Shown here in pieces: positions 1 to 8,816 of a stretch of 64,000 nucleotides of DNA. The stretch spans positions 3,930,001-3,994,000 of the forward strand of contig NZ_CP050699.1 in assembly GCF_005116675.2 (NCBI RefSeq), given 5' to 3'. A program made the translations under genes and the position numbers. The DNA comes from Desulfosediminicola ganghwensis (GTDB lineage: Bacteria; Desulfobacterota; Desulfobulbia; Desulfobulbales; Desulfocapsaceae). The notes under the pieces were generated by a model. It saw only the letters and a list, made by a program, of their open reading frames with translations. It ran no database searches and had not been told where the DNA came from. Numbering within the stretch: the first letter of the stretch is position 1; each line of letters starts with the position of its first letter.

Positions 1-77
1 CAACGTTGATAGGTCAGGTGTGGAAGCGTGGTAACACGTGGAGCTAACTGATACTAATAAGCCGTGCGGCTTATCCA
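1..77 (+). rRNA. 23S ribosomal RNA, 3' end (partial)
   Basis: The first bases match the conserved 3' end of bacterial 23S rRNA: a GATAGG-type segment, then GAGCTAACTGATACTAATAA and the closing GTGCGGCTTA stem strand. The gene enters from the left edge. The exact 3' end is approximate (70-80). No tRNA is visible in the spacer before 5S. Confidence 0.93.
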
Positions 78-278
78 CTTCTTTTGATTAAATATAACTA
101 CTACTACCCTACTATTCAGTTATCGAACATTTTTGAATATTCGTCAGTATCTCTTAATTGATACGAACGTTCAGCAGCGCTCAATATTTTTACTAGCAGA
201 CCGGTTGGCTATACAACCAGGTATGCCGAGCGGGCTGATCGTCAAAAGATTGAGTGCTGATGAAGGTTCGCCGAATTT

Positions 279-396
<118 letters not shown>

Positions 397-403
397 TTTA
401 TAC

Positions 404-443
404 AAAAGCTCCGATCAGATTATTTCTGGTCGGGGCTTTTTGT
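404..443 (+). terminator. rRNA operon terminator
   Basis: AAAAGCTCCGATCAGA pairs with TCTGGTCGGGGCTTTT across a short loop, followed by a T-rich run. Position and shape fit an intrinsic terminator directly after 5S. Confidence 0.9.
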
Positions 444-518
444 TTTTCATACACCCTTCTTCTAAGGTCCAACTTTACTATCCCCTCTCCTCTGTCTCTA
501 CACCGCCCAATAATTTTT

Positions 519-641
519 TCGACAGTCATAGCGAAGAGTCTCTCCCCTTTCCCATCACAACTTCGAAGTCACACGAAGGTCGCTTATCTTACCGCCGATG
601 GTACTGCATGGGAGATTATATAGGACCAGGTCGCCGCCGAT
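519..641 (+). pseudogene. Decayed 5S rRNA copy 1
   Basis: The segment repeats the 5S framework: GACAGTCATAGCGAAGAG at the start, a scrambled middle in which the conserved CCGAACACGG loop is lost, then CCGCCGATGGTACTGCATGG and GGTCGCCGCCGATTC nearly intact. Its own terminator-like hairpin follows, as in the functional copy. It reads as a tandem duplicate of 5S plus terminator that has lost the loop needed for function. Confidence 0.8.
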
Positions 642-650
642 TCGTTATGC

Positions 651-687
651 AAAAGCCCCAATCAGATTATTTCTGATCGAGGCTTTT
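651..687 (+). terminator. Second copy of the 5S terminator
   Basis: AAAAGCCCCAATCAGA pairs with TCTGATCGAGGCTTTT. It is a slightly altered copy of the hairpin at 404-443, duplicated along with the decayed 5S unit. Confidence 0.75.
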
Positions 688-787
688 CACTTTTCCCACT
701 TCCAACATCCAACATCCAACTTCAAACCCCAAAAATACTGTTTATCCCGCTGCGTCTTAACGACAATCGATCTCGATCCGTAAAAAT

Positions 788-928
788 TTCGGAACCAGCT
801 CTCGAAGTCTCACTTCGTTCGCTTATCTCAGCGCCAGTGGCACTTATTGGAAACCCTGTGGCGAGACGATCGCATCTGTTTTTTTTATACTAAAATCCCA
901 TTCTGATAATTTCCAATCCAGATTTTTT
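788..928 (+). pseudogene. Decayed 5S rRNA copy 2 with degenerate terminator
   Basis: The stretch holds CTCGAAGTCTCACTTCGTTC, CGCTTATCTCAGCGCCAGTGG and a following TGTGGCGAGA segment that line up with decayed copy 1 rather than with intact 5S. A worn AAAATC...GATTTTTT hairpin at 893-928 takes the place of the terminator. It is the most eroded of three tandem units. The call depends on similarity to copy 1. Confidence 0.6.
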
Positions 929-1199
929 ATGACCATCGCTCCTTTACCCTGACATATTCGTTCCCTGTTGACAGAAAAACCTTTTAATTTTTGCTCGACT
1001 CAGAGAAATATGGTCATCTCAGCTAAGCCAAAAAAATTGCATGATTTTTTCTGAATAATCTATTACATACGCATATTGTTTCGAAATTTTATATATACAG
1101 ATTTGATCCATTCAAGCGACGTCCGACCAGTCTCACATTGAGACATGGCCGCTTTATGGGCCTTAATGCCCGATATTTAACGCATCTTGAGGAGGATAC
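929..1199 (+). other. Leader region before the symporter gene
   Basis: AT-rich sequence without a credible ORF. I looked for a glycine riboswitch, common ahead of this symporter family, and saw none. The only clear element is the ribosome site GAGGAGG at about 1189-1195, directly before the start at 1200. No promoter could be assigned with confidence. Confidence 0.5.
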
Positions 1200-2546
1200 A
1201 TGGAATTCATCGCAGCTTTAGACGCACTCGTGGGGAAAGTTAACTCTTTCGCATGGGGCCCACCTATGCTTATTCTGCTTGTTGGTACAGGCTTTTGGCT
1301 AACATTTGCACTTCGTGGTCTGCAGTTCACCAAGCTTGGCCACGCCCTATGGCTGGCACTTATCAAACGCAAAGAAGATACTGATGAACCTGGAGATATC
1401 ACCCACTTTCAGGCCCTGATGACAGCCCTTTCCGCTACTGTCGGTACCGGTAATATTGCCGGTGTTGCAACTGCGATCGCTATTGGTGGACCAGGCGCCC
1501 TCTTCTGGATGTGGATCACCGGCCTCGTAGGTATGGCAACCAAATATTCCGAGGCTATTCTTGCTGTTAAGTATCGTGTAAAAGATGAAAACGGCGAGAT
1601 GGCCGGTGGACCGATGTATTACATCTCCAAAGGGTTGAACATGCCATGGCTTGGTGCGGTATTTGCCGTATTCGCCTCCGTGGCAGCTTTTGGTATCGGT
1701 AATATGGTTCAGTCCAACTCCGTTGCTGACGCAGTTCAGGCGACTTTCAACGTACCGCCTATGTATACTGGTATTGCTCTGATGATTTTAACTGCTGCAG
1801 TTGTTATTGGCGGTATTAAGTCTATCGGTCGCGTAACCTCTGTACTTGTTCCGATAATGATCGTATTTTACGTCATCGGTGCTATGTACATTATTCTGAC
1901 CCACATCTCCGAAGTTCCAGGTGCACTGGTATTCATCGTACAGCAAGCCTTCAATCCAACTGCTGCTACTGGTGGTTTCGCTGGCGCTTCCATTATGCTC
2001 GCCATCCGTATGGGTGTTGCTCGTGGTGTCTTCTCAAATGAGTCCGGTCTCGGTTCCGCTCCTATCGCAGCTGCTGCCGCACAAACCAAATCTCCTGCAA
2101 CACAGGCCTTGGTTTCAATGACCCAGACTTTTATCGATACCATCATTGTTTGTACCATGACCGGTCTGGTCCTCATCCTTACCGGCCTCTGGTCCAGTGG
2201 CGACACCGGTGCGGAACTTACCACCAAGGCTTTCGCTGCAGGTATGCCTGGTGGTGCGTATATAGTTACCCTCGGTATCATCCTGTTTGCGTATTCAACT
2301 ATGCTTGGTTGGTGCTACTACGGTGAGAAATCCATCGAGTATCTGTTTGGTGTGAAATCTATCATGCCATACCGTATCGTATTCATTATCTTTATCGGTC
2401 TTGGCGCCATTGCCAAGCTGAGCTTCGTATGGAACCTCTCCGATACTCTTAATGGTTTGATGGCAGTTCCAAACCTTATAGGTTTGCTGCTACTTACTCC
2501 TGTCATTATCTCTGAAACAAAGAAATATTTCGGTAACGACAAGTAA
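1200..2546 (+). CDS. Sodium:alanine/glycine symporter (AGCS family)
   Basis: A 448-residue integral membrane protein that should import alanine or glycine with sodium. Family-typical segments are visible: the [24 protein letters not shown] block near residues 79-102, GGPMYYI near 138, [16 protein letters not shown] near 280 and the MLGWCYYGE segment near 370. Hydrophobic helices span the whole length and the size is normal. The ATG follows a GAGGAGG ribosome site. It stands alone with its own terminator. The sequence does not tell alanine from glycine. Confidence 0.93.
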   Translation: MEFIAALDALVGKVNSFAWGPPMLILLVGTGFWLTFALRGLQFTKLGHALWLALIKRKEDTDEPGDITHFQALMTALSATVGTGNIAGVATAIAIGGPGALFWMWITGLVGMATKYSEAILAVKYRVKDENGEMAGGPMYYISKGLNMPWLGAVFAVFASVAAFGIGNMVQSNSVADAVQATFNVPPMYTGIALMILTAAVVIGGIKSIGRVTSVLVPIMIVFYVIGAMYIILTHISEVPGALVFIVQQAFNPTAATGGFAGASIMLAIRMGVARGVFSNESGLGSAPIAAAAAQTKSPATQALVSMTQTFIDTIIVCTMTGLVLILTGLWSSGDTGAELTTKAFAAGMPGGAYIVTLGIILFAYSTMLGWCYYGEKSIEYLFGVKSIMPYRIVFIIFIGLGAIAKLSFVWNLSDTLNGLMAVPNLIGLLLLTPVIISETKKYFGNDK

Positions 2547-2573
2547 GGGTTATCAGTAAATCTTGTAATTATT

Positions 2574-2630
2574 AAAGCCCCAGCAGAAATTGCCACAAAC
2601 ATTTTGGCAATTATTGCTGGGGCTTTTTTT
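2574..2630 (+). terminator. Terminator after the AGCS symporter
   Basis: A long hairpin with arms AAAGCCCCAGCA and TGCTGGGGCTTT plus an inner ATTGCCA/TGGCAAT stem, ending in a T run. It separates the symporter from the ABC operon. Confidence 0.9.
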
Positions 2631-2784
2631 CTATAACATAGGCAGCCATTATAACCTTGCATTTGCCACAGTAATTCATTATACAACCGTCAACACTATG
2701 TTATACTGCACTAACATCCGTTTCCTCGTCGGAAATTGATCGTTTTTTCATAATTGAGTTATTGATTCTCCAGAGGAGAAAAGT

Positions 2785-3573
2785 TTGAATTCTGTTGATT
2801 TGGTGACAGACACGACAGCCCTGACGGTTCGTGATCTACATAAAAGCTTTGGGAAAAATGAAGTATTGAAAGGCGTCTCTTTTACAGCCAATAAAGGAGA
2901 CGTTATCGCTGTGCTTGGTTCAAGCGGTTCAGGAAAAAGCACTATGCTTCGTTGTGTTAACCTTCTTGAGACTCCAAACAGCGGGCTTATTACCGTATGC
3001 GGTGAACCTATTCGGATGACCACAAACCGCAGAGGTGAACCTGTTCCAGTTGACAGAAAACAAGTCGAGCGTCTGCGTTCTAAGCTGACCATGGTATTCC
3101 AGCAGTTCAATCTCTGGTCTCATATGACAATTCTGGAGAATGTCATTGAGGCACCCGTCCACGTTTTAAAGGTTCCAAAAAAAATAGCCATTGAGCGCGC
3201 CAAACACTACCTGGACAAGGTTGGTATTCACGACAAGATAGATGCCTACCCCGCCCATCTTTCCGGCGGCCAGCAGCAGCGCGCTGCTATAGCCCGGGCA
3301 CTTGCCATGGAGCCTGAGGTGATGCTTTTTGACGAGCCCACTTCAGCACTTGATCCTGAGCTGGTCGGAGAGGTTCTTCAGGTTATGCGCAACCTGGCGG
3401 AAGAAGGGAGAACCATGGTTGTGGTAACTCACGAAATGGGATTTGCCCGTGAGGTTTCCACCGAGGTGATTTATCTTTCGGAAGGACTCATTGAAGAGCA
3501 GGGGCCGCCCTCAGAGGTTTTTGTTCGACCGAAATCTGAAAGGTTTTCTCAATTTTTAAATACTGTGCTGTAA
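2785..3573 (+). CDS. Polar amino-acid ABC transporter, ATP-binding protein
   Basis: A 262-residue cytoplasmic ATPase of the HisP/GlnQ type that powers amino-acid uptake. Walker A is GSSGSGKST near residue 45, followed by the QQFNLW Q-loop, the signature LSGGQQQR near 155 and Walker [12 protein letters not shown] near 178, then the switch histidine in VVTHEMGFA. The start is TTG after an AGAGGAGA ribosome site. It is first in a four-gene set with a binding protein and two permeases, so its partners are clear. The exact amino acid carried is not. Confidence 0.93.
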   Translation: MNSVDLVTDTTALTVRDLHKSFGKNEVLKGVSFTANKGDVIAVLGSSGSGKSTMLRCVNLLETPNSGLITVCGEPIRMTTNRRGEPVPVDRKQVERLRSKLTMVFQQFNLWSHMTILENVIEAPVHVLKVPKKIAIERAKHYLDKVGIHDKIDAYPAHLSGGQQQRAAIARALAMEPEVMLFDEPTSALDPELVGEVLQVMRNLAEEGRTMVVVTHEMGFAREVSTEVIYLSEGLIEEQGPPSEVFVRPKSERFSQFLNTVL

Positions 3574-3621
3574 CTTGGCGCTAACAGTCAATTTATCCAT
3601 AAACATTATCAGGAGGGAAGC

Positions 3622-4398
3622 ATGAAGAGGATTTTAACTTTGGTAGCCATAGCTTTACTGCTCAGCACCGGAATTGCCCAGGCAAAAGAGTGGACAAAAG
3701 TACGTGTCGCAATTGAAGGCGCATACCCCCCATTCAGCCAGGTATCCCCCGAAGGTGAACTGGTTGGCTTTGATGTAGATATTGCCAAGGCACTTTGTGA
3801 GGCTATGGGAGCGGAAGCCGTGCTTGTTGCACAGGATTGGGATGGCATGATTCCTGGTCTCATGGCGCGTAAGTACGACACTATCATCGCTTCCATGTCC
3901 ATTACCGAGGAACGTCTGAAGAAAGTTGACTTCACCAACAAGTATTACCAGACCCCAGCCAAGTTCATGGTAAAGAAAGGGCTCATCCCCGAGTTCTCCC
4001 CTGAGGCCCTGAAAGGTAAGGTGGTTGGTGTTCAGCGTGAGACTATTCACGATAAATATCTCACCGAAACCTACGGCAAGGATGTTGATATCAAGCGCTA
4101 CGGTTCACTCGATGAGGCGTACCTGGATGTTGAAGCAGGACGTATTGATATCGTAATGGCTGACTCTGTTGCCCTGATGGAAGGTTTCCTTGATCAGGAA
4201 AAGGGTAAAGAGTACGAATTCGTTGGCCCTGACATGGTTGATCCGAAATTCTTCGGCCCAGGAATCGGCGCTGCAGTACGCAAGCAGGACAGTGACCTGA
4301 AAGACAAGCTGAACAAGGCTATCGAAACCATTCGTGCCAACGGTACCTACGAGAAAATCCAGAACAAGTACTTCAACTTCAACGTATACGGCGAATAA
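3622..4398 (+). CDS. Amino-acid ABC transporter substrate-binding protein
   Basis: A 258-residue periplasmic protein of the SBP_bac_3 family. It begins with a signal peptide (MKRILTLVAIALLLSTGIAQA). The mature part has the family patterns EGAYPPF, GFDVDIAKAL and DGMIPGLMARKYD, and later GPGIGAAVRK, typical of lysine/arginine/ornithine/histidine binders. Its start has an AGGAGGG ribosome site. A hairpin with a T run lies directly downstream, before the permeases, and should raise the binding protein above the membrane parts. Confidence 0.92.
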   Translation: MKRILTLVAIALLLSTGIAQAKEWTKVRVAIEGAYPPFSQVSPEGELVGFDVDIAKALCEAMGAEAVLVAQDWDGMIPGLMARKYDTIIASMSITEERLKKVDFTNKYYQTPAKFMVKKGLIPEFSPEALKGKVVGVQRETIHDKYLTETYGKDVDIKRYGSLDEAYLDVEAGRIDIVMADSVALMEGFLDQEKGKEYEFVGPDMVDPKFFGPGIGAAVRKQDSDLKDKLNKAIETIRANGTYEKIQNKYFNFNVYGE

Positions 4399-4425
4399 GC
4401 AGCTGTCTGCGTAATAATCTGTACC

Positions 4426-4466
4426 GCCGGGACATCTGATTATCTGGATGTCCCGGCTCTTTTTGT
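4426..4466 (+). terminator. Attenuating terminator between binding protein and permeases
   Basis: GCCGGGACATC pairs perfectly with GATGTCCCGGC and is followed by TCTTTTT. It sits inside the operon, so it most likely lets only part of the transcription through to the permeases. It also covers an apparent upstream start at 4448, arguing against that start. Confidence 0.8.
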
Positions 4467-4474
4467 CTATAATT

Positions 4475-5164
4475 ATGATCGACCTGCAAGGATACGGACC
4501 CAGCATTGCCCATGGCACCCTGCTGACCATCAATGTTTCCCTCACCTCGCTTGCCCTGGCAACGTTACTCGGGGTATTGGGTGCGCTTTCCAAACTCTCT
4601 AAATCTCGTTTACTGCGTTTTGTTGCGGATGTTTATACAACCGTAATTCGCGGCGTACCTGATCTTGTATTGATGCTGCTTGTCTTCTACGGAGGCCAGA
4701 TGCTTGTTAATCAGGTTGCATACGTAGTCGGCTACGAGGGGTACGTCGATATCAATCCGTATATTGCAGGAGTGTTGACCATTGGCTTTATCTTCGGAGC
4801 TTATATGGCGGAAACGTTTCGCGGTGCCATCATGGCTGTTCCCGCCGGCCAGCTCGAAGCAGGAGCCGCCTACGGAATGAGCAGCATGCAAATCGTATTG
4901 CGAATTCTTCTGCCGCAAATGGTTCGTCACGCCATACCGGGCTACGGCAACAACTGGCTGGTTCTCACGAAAGCAACCGCCCTGGTATCAATTATCGGCC
5001 TTGATGACATGGTACGAAAGGCGTCGCTTGCCGCAGGTGCTACTCGTATGCCGTTTACCTTCTATGCCGTTGTTGCCATCAACTACCTGATCATAACCAC
5101 AGTATCCATCTATCTTTTGCAGTGGCTGGAGAAAAAATACAGTTTGGGAGTGAGAAAAGACTGA
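4475..5164 (+). CDS. Amino-acid ABC transporter permease (HisQ type)
   Basis: An inner-membrane permease of about 229 residues with the binding-protein-dependent signature near residues 115-150 (GAYMAETFRGAI, then GQLEAGAAYGMS, the EAA loop that docks with the ATPase). An ORF start exists at 4448, but those codons lie in the terminator stem, so the ATG at 4475 (MIDLQGYG) is preferred. No strong ribosome site precedes it. It pairs with the permease starting 1 base after its stop to form the membrane dimer. Confidence 0.88.
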   Translation: MIDLQGYGPSIAHGTLLTINVSLTSLALATLLGVLGALSKLSKSRLLRFVADVYTTVIRGVPDLVLMLLVFYGGQMLVNQVAYVVGYEGYVDINPYIAGVLTIGFIFGAYMAETFRGAIMAVPAGQLEAGAAYGMSSMQIVLRILLPQMVRHAIPGYGNNWLVLTKATALVSIIGLDDMVRKASLAAGATRMPFTFYAVVAINYLIITTVSIYLLQWLEKKYSLGVRKD

Positions 5165-5165
5165 T

Positions 5166-5858
5166 ATGAATTTCTCCGTAATCTTCGAAAATATTGATAT
5201 CTACCTCGAGGGCCTCTGGGTCACCCTTGAGTTAGTCAGCTTATCCCTGCTGTTCGGGTTTCTCCTTGCTGTTCCACTTGCGGTGATTCTTACTGCGAGC
5301 AAGAATCCCGTTATAACCTTACCGGTCAGAGCCTTTATTTACTTCTTCCGGGGTACACCGCTTTTGATCCAGATGTTTCTGGTTTACTATGGTATGGGCC
5401 AGTTTGATGCGCTTAAAGAGACCTTTCTCTGGGATTACTTCAAGGAAGCACACTTTTGCGCCCTGTTCACTTTTGCCCTGAATACCGGTGCTTATACGGC
5501 CGAAATATTCCGAGGCGCAATAGCCAACACCCCTTCTGGTGAGATTGAAGCCGCCAAAGCTGCCGGTATGTCAAAACCGCTGATGTTCAGGAGAATAATT
5601 CTGCCGAGTGCGTTCAGGCGTGCCCTGCCCGCTTATGGTAATGAAATGATCTTCATGCTCCATGGCACTGCTCTTGCCAGCGTTATCACCATTGTCGATA
5701 TAACTGGCGCCGCACGTATCATCAACTCTCGCTTTTACAGTCCCTACGAGGCGTTCATTACTGCAGCAGCCTTTTACATGGCAATAACTTTCACCCTGGT
5801 CTGGATACTAAAAAAAGTTGAATACAGATGCCTGGCCCATTTGCGTCGTGACGGTTAG
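5166..5858 (+). CDS. Amino-acid ABC transporter permease (HisM type)
   Basis: A 230-residue second permease with several hydrophobic helices, the FFRGTPLLIQ segment near residue 60 and the EAA loop (GEIEAAKAAGMSKPLMF) near 135. It starts 1 base after the previous permease stop, so the two are translationally coupled. With the ATPase, binding protein and HisQ-type permease it completes a polar amino-acid importer. Confidence 0.91.
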   Translation: MNFSVIFENIDIYLEGLWVTLELVSLSLLFGFLLAVPLAVILTASKNPVITLPVRAFIYFFRGTPLLIQMFLVYYGMGQFDALKETFLWDYFKEAHFCALFTFALNTGAYTAEIFRGAIANTPSGEIEAAKAAGMSKPLMFRRIILPSAFRRALPAYGNEMIFMLHGTALASVITIVDITGAARIINSRFYSPYEAFITAAAFYMAITFTLVWILKKVEYRCLAHLRRDG

Positions 5859-5891
5859 AGAATTTGACCGAAATAGTCAAATTAGGATATT

Positions 5892-5917
5892 GTCGGCAGC
5901 GCTCAGGGGTTGCCGAC
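5892..5917 (+). terminator. Possible hairpin at the end of the ABC operon
   Basis: GTCGGCA pairs with TGCCGAC over a 12-base loop. There is no real T run after it, so it is a weak terminator or an RNA-end stabiliser. Confidence 0.35.
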
Positions 5918-5952
5918 TTATGACAGGATTAGGGAGCGGATTTGCCAGCTGA

Positions 5953-6603
5953 CTAGCACGGATCAACTTGCTCTACAGCCGCAAATGCCCTGATAGGCGA
6001 CCCATCACCGGCCGCAATGGATAGAGGTAATCCGGTAAAATTGCATAATGTGGCAGGAATCCTGATGAGATTTTTTAAATTTTCAAATATCAGTATATTC
6101 TGCTGTAACAGCGCAAAATGCACTACCAGTTCAGCTGCGTCGACCGGGTCTGCCGAAATAACATCAAGCCCGACCCCTTTGAGCTTGAATTGTTCCAGCC
6201 AGTGCACAGCCTCGAGAGATAATACTGGAAAGTTTCTAAAGTATTTGTCCTCCCCCCAATACCTGTCCCAGCCTGTAGCGATCAACAAAAAGTCGGCAGC
6301 CTTGAGTTCTGTATCTATTGTTCTTAAATGGTTTACTTCAATAGTTTTAGCATCAGATTTGTGAGTATATACTGCCGCTTTCCCCTGGAAAGAATCAATC
6401 GGAAAGTCATCAAGAGTCCTTCCGCCTTTGAACACATGAGCAGGAGCATCGACATGAGTACCGGTATGTGAATAGAATGAAATTTTCTTCTCACGGAAGC
6501 CATGCTGATCAATACTGTTTGCTTCGACTATATCCGGAGGCTCAGTACCCGGATAAACCGGCATAGTCTCTACAATTGAATGGGTCAGATCTATAAATTC
6601 CAT
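5953..6603 (-). CDS. Cyclase-family metal hydrolase (kynurenine-formamidase-like)
   Basis: A 216-residue protein of the cyclase/KynB family, zinc-dependent hydrolases acting on amides or lactone-like substrates. The family metal motif HTGTHVDAPAHV lies near residue 50 and MPVYPG near 14. An ORF continues upstream to 6714, but those codons run through a terminator hairpin and the end of the next gene, so the ATG at 6603 (MEFIDLTHS) is chosen. No tryptophan catabolism genes are nearby, so formamidase activity is only one possibility. Confidence 0.85.
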   Translation of the reverse strand: MEFIDLTHSIVETMPVYPGTEPPDIVEANSIDQHGFREKKISFYSHTGTHVDAPAHVFKGGRTLDDFPIDSFQGKAAVYTHKSDAKTIEVNHLRTIDTELKAADFLLIATGWDRYWGEDKYFRNFPVLSLEAVHWLEQFKLKGVGLDVISADPVDAAELVVHFALLQQNILIFENLKNLIRIPATLCNFTGLPLSIAAGDGSPIRAFAAVEQVDPC

Positions 6604-6627
6604 GTCTGATCTCTGACTGACATTACT

Positions 6628-6661
6628 CGAAAAGGGCAGCAGTTCGATGCTGCCCTTTTCG
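6628..6661 (-). terminator. Terminator between two minus-strand genes
   Basis: CGAAAAGGGCAGCA pairs with TGCTGCCCTTTTCG around a short loop, giving A and T runs on both sides. It closes the upstream acidic-protein gene and excludes the long upstream start of the cyclase. Confidence 0.85.
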
Positions 6662-6676
6662 AGTATTCGTTCCGAA

Positions 6677-7039
6677 TTACTCTTCGACGAAATCTTCTTC
6701 GCCCTCGTCATCAACTATTGGGCCACCAACAGTATCAACAATGACAGTGTGGCAATCTATATCACACCACTCGTTGAAAAGTTCCATGGTGATATTTTTC
6801 GGCCACAAAGCAGGGTCTGCGTACCAATCTTCAAGTTCACATTCAAACACCTGCATGAAATTCAGAGCGAGCCACTCTTCAACGTGATCAGCCTCCGAAT
6901 CATCAATAAGATAAACGGTTCTATCTTCATTGGCCTCTTCAAAGGTAATGGCCGAACGATTATCAAGAGGGTCTGCGTCATTTATCCACTGAATAAACGG
7001 TTCTTTCAAACGAACGATCAGGGCTGCGCGATTAATCAT
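6677..7039 (-). CDS. Small acidic conserved protein of unknown function
   Basis: A 120-residue soluble protein rich in aspartate and glutamate, with a C-terminal tail DDEGEEDFVEE. No signal peptide or membrane segment is visible. The ATG at 7039 has a GGAG ribosome site at suitable distance and a terminator follows, so it looks like a real single-gene unit. I do not recognise the family. Confidence 0.65.
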   Translation of the reverse strand: MINRAALIVRLKEPFIQWINDADPLDNRSAITFEEANEDRTVYLIDDSEADHVEEWLALNFMQVFECELEDWYADPALWPKNITMELFNEWCDIDCHTVIVDTVGGPIVDDEGEEDFVEE

Positions 7040-7427
7040 CTTAAGGGTGCTCCAAATTAAAGTGATCGTAACTGTTGTTACTACGATTCAGGAAATTCTT
7101 TCCAGCTTGTTGCCGATTGTTTTTTCGTTATTTCTGAAGGGTAATACTCTTTTGAACGTGTTCGAGCAAACCTTTTCTTTTATCTGTTGCGCTGTGGTCT
7201 GAATTGTTCTTTTGCCTTTGAAGGCGGGATGAGCGATGAACCGCTGATCGCCCCTCTTTTTCTGCATTGAGGATTAAAAGAATACGGTGTGGAATAACGC
7301 TCTGAATTCGACCAGACAAGCTCTTTCTCACCAGCCCAGGGAAGACATTTTTTTCAAGCCGTGCTCTACTTACTATATTGAGCTTTGGTCAGAAAACTGT
7401 GGCAGTTTGCCTTGCCGAGCTAGAGGA
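7040..7427. other. No gene seen
   Basis: Neither strand shows an ORF with a ribosome site or a recognisable protein. The short ORFs here lack any family feature. The stretch borders a decayed gene and may hold more of its debris. Confidence 0.5.
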
Positions 7428-8373
7428 TCATTGACCCTTTTCCATCTCTTGCAGCAATTCCCCAAACTCATTGTTGCTCATTGGCGGAGGAGCAACAAGC
7501 GTGTCACCTGTCATCAAAGTAAGCAATCAAAGCATTGCGTCTATAGAGAAAACCATTCGCACCATCGTTATTCACGTCAGGATGAGTTACCGATGCTTCT
7601 TGCATCGTCAGAGCACTCCATGAGTCCATATACCGCAAGACCAATCACTGTTTGCAATGGGCTTGAGGGGGGATGTGGCAAATGCTCACATTACTGTCGA
7701 TGCCGGCGTAAATCGTCGCACCGTTGCTGATACTGAGCAAATTGATATCACGTTTCTCTCCTCGATGCAGGGTATCACCATTGCCGTCAGGTACAAACAC
7801 CGGAAAGCCAAACTTCGCGCAGCTTTACCACGTTCACATTAAAAGCAAGCAACCATTCCAGAAACGGAAATACTGGAAAAGCGACATCTACCAGAATAGT
7901 CATAAAATCTTTACGATAGTCAAACAGATTTGCAGGATTCAGCAGACCGCTTTCCCCTAATAACGTACTCACCTGATTATATGTGTAATTCGAGCCTGGT
8001 ACAAAAGGGACCACAGCGTCGATACACTTGCCCTGCAATACAGCAATTACTACCTTGGCCAACCCTCTGGTAATTGTGGTATTGAGTGGAAGGACATTTA
8101 TATCATGCCTGCCTGATACTAAAATCCCCCGTACCAGTTCACCAAGACTGACAGACACCTCCGACAACAACCGGACTTTTGATCTAAATTATCAATGAGG
8201 TATACCGTAAAATCTTCTCGCTTACCCCATGCGGCGGATTAATCGATCTGCAGTGTACTATCTGCTATTTCGCTGAGTGCTGTATTCACCACATTTCGCA
8301 TTTCAGCGGAAATCTTTGAAATCCAGCATGTTACGGCAACAGTCACTATCAATTATTTCATACGATGAGACAT
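7428..8373 (-). pseudogene. Decayed gene for an exported protein of about 315 residues
   Basis: On the minus strand a GAGGAGAGA ribosome site precedes ATG at 8373. The reading starts MSHRMK, stop, then a hydrophobic stretch LIVTVAVTCW like a signal peptide. It continues with stops and frame changes through DFTVYLIDNLDQKSG, the 127-residue open part at 7787-8170, FVPDGNGDTLHRGEKRDINL and finally APPPMSNNEFGELLQEMEKG before the stop at 7428. At least two internal stops and three or four frameshifts are needed. I do not recognise the family. The continuous protein-like text across frames is the evidence for one former gene. Confidence 0.6.
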
Positions 8374-8627
8374 GATTCTCTCCTCGACACATACTACTAA
8401 TATCCACTCCGATAGCGGTCTCACTTTTATTCTAACCTATCTCGAATCAATACCTACCCCTGCCTGACACCTTGCAGTCCCCAGTTATTACGCCCAATCA
8501 CATCCCATCTATTTGTAGGTGAATTTCAACTGATTTTCCAGGCGCTTTGCTATTTTTACAATTGTTAATTATTATCAATTAGATAGTTTGCTTGGTTGCC
8601 TATTTCCTTACTGAGAGGGGGATCATC

Positions 8628-8816
8628 ATGAAAGCTCAACTCCTGGGCATTTCCGGCAGTCCAATACCCAGTTCGAACGCTGACAGATTAATCGAAGTTG
8701 CATTGACCATTAGCGGCCTCAACACAGAAATTGTCAAACTCCCCAGCATAAAGGTCAAATCCTGCATAACCTGCCTGGGATGTACCAACAACATTATTTC
8801 TATGGTGATGCGATGA
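8628..8816 (+). pseudogene. Truncated NADPH-dependent FMN reductase/flavodoxin-like protein
   Basis: The 62-residue product has the N-terminal FMN-binding pattern of iron-sulfur flavoproteins and FMN reductases (LLGISGSPIPSSNADRLIEVAL, then CITCLGCTNN), but family members are about 180-200 residues. It breaks off just after the CxxC region. The start has a GAGAGGGGG ribosome site. Its stop overlaps the start of the lipoprotein gene in an ATGA, so a deletion has joined the two. The fragment cannot form a complete flavin site. Confidence 0.7.

Noticed and set aside
929-1199. Possible glycine riboswitch before the AGCS symporter
   Set aside because: None of the conserved glycine-riboswitch core could be seen.
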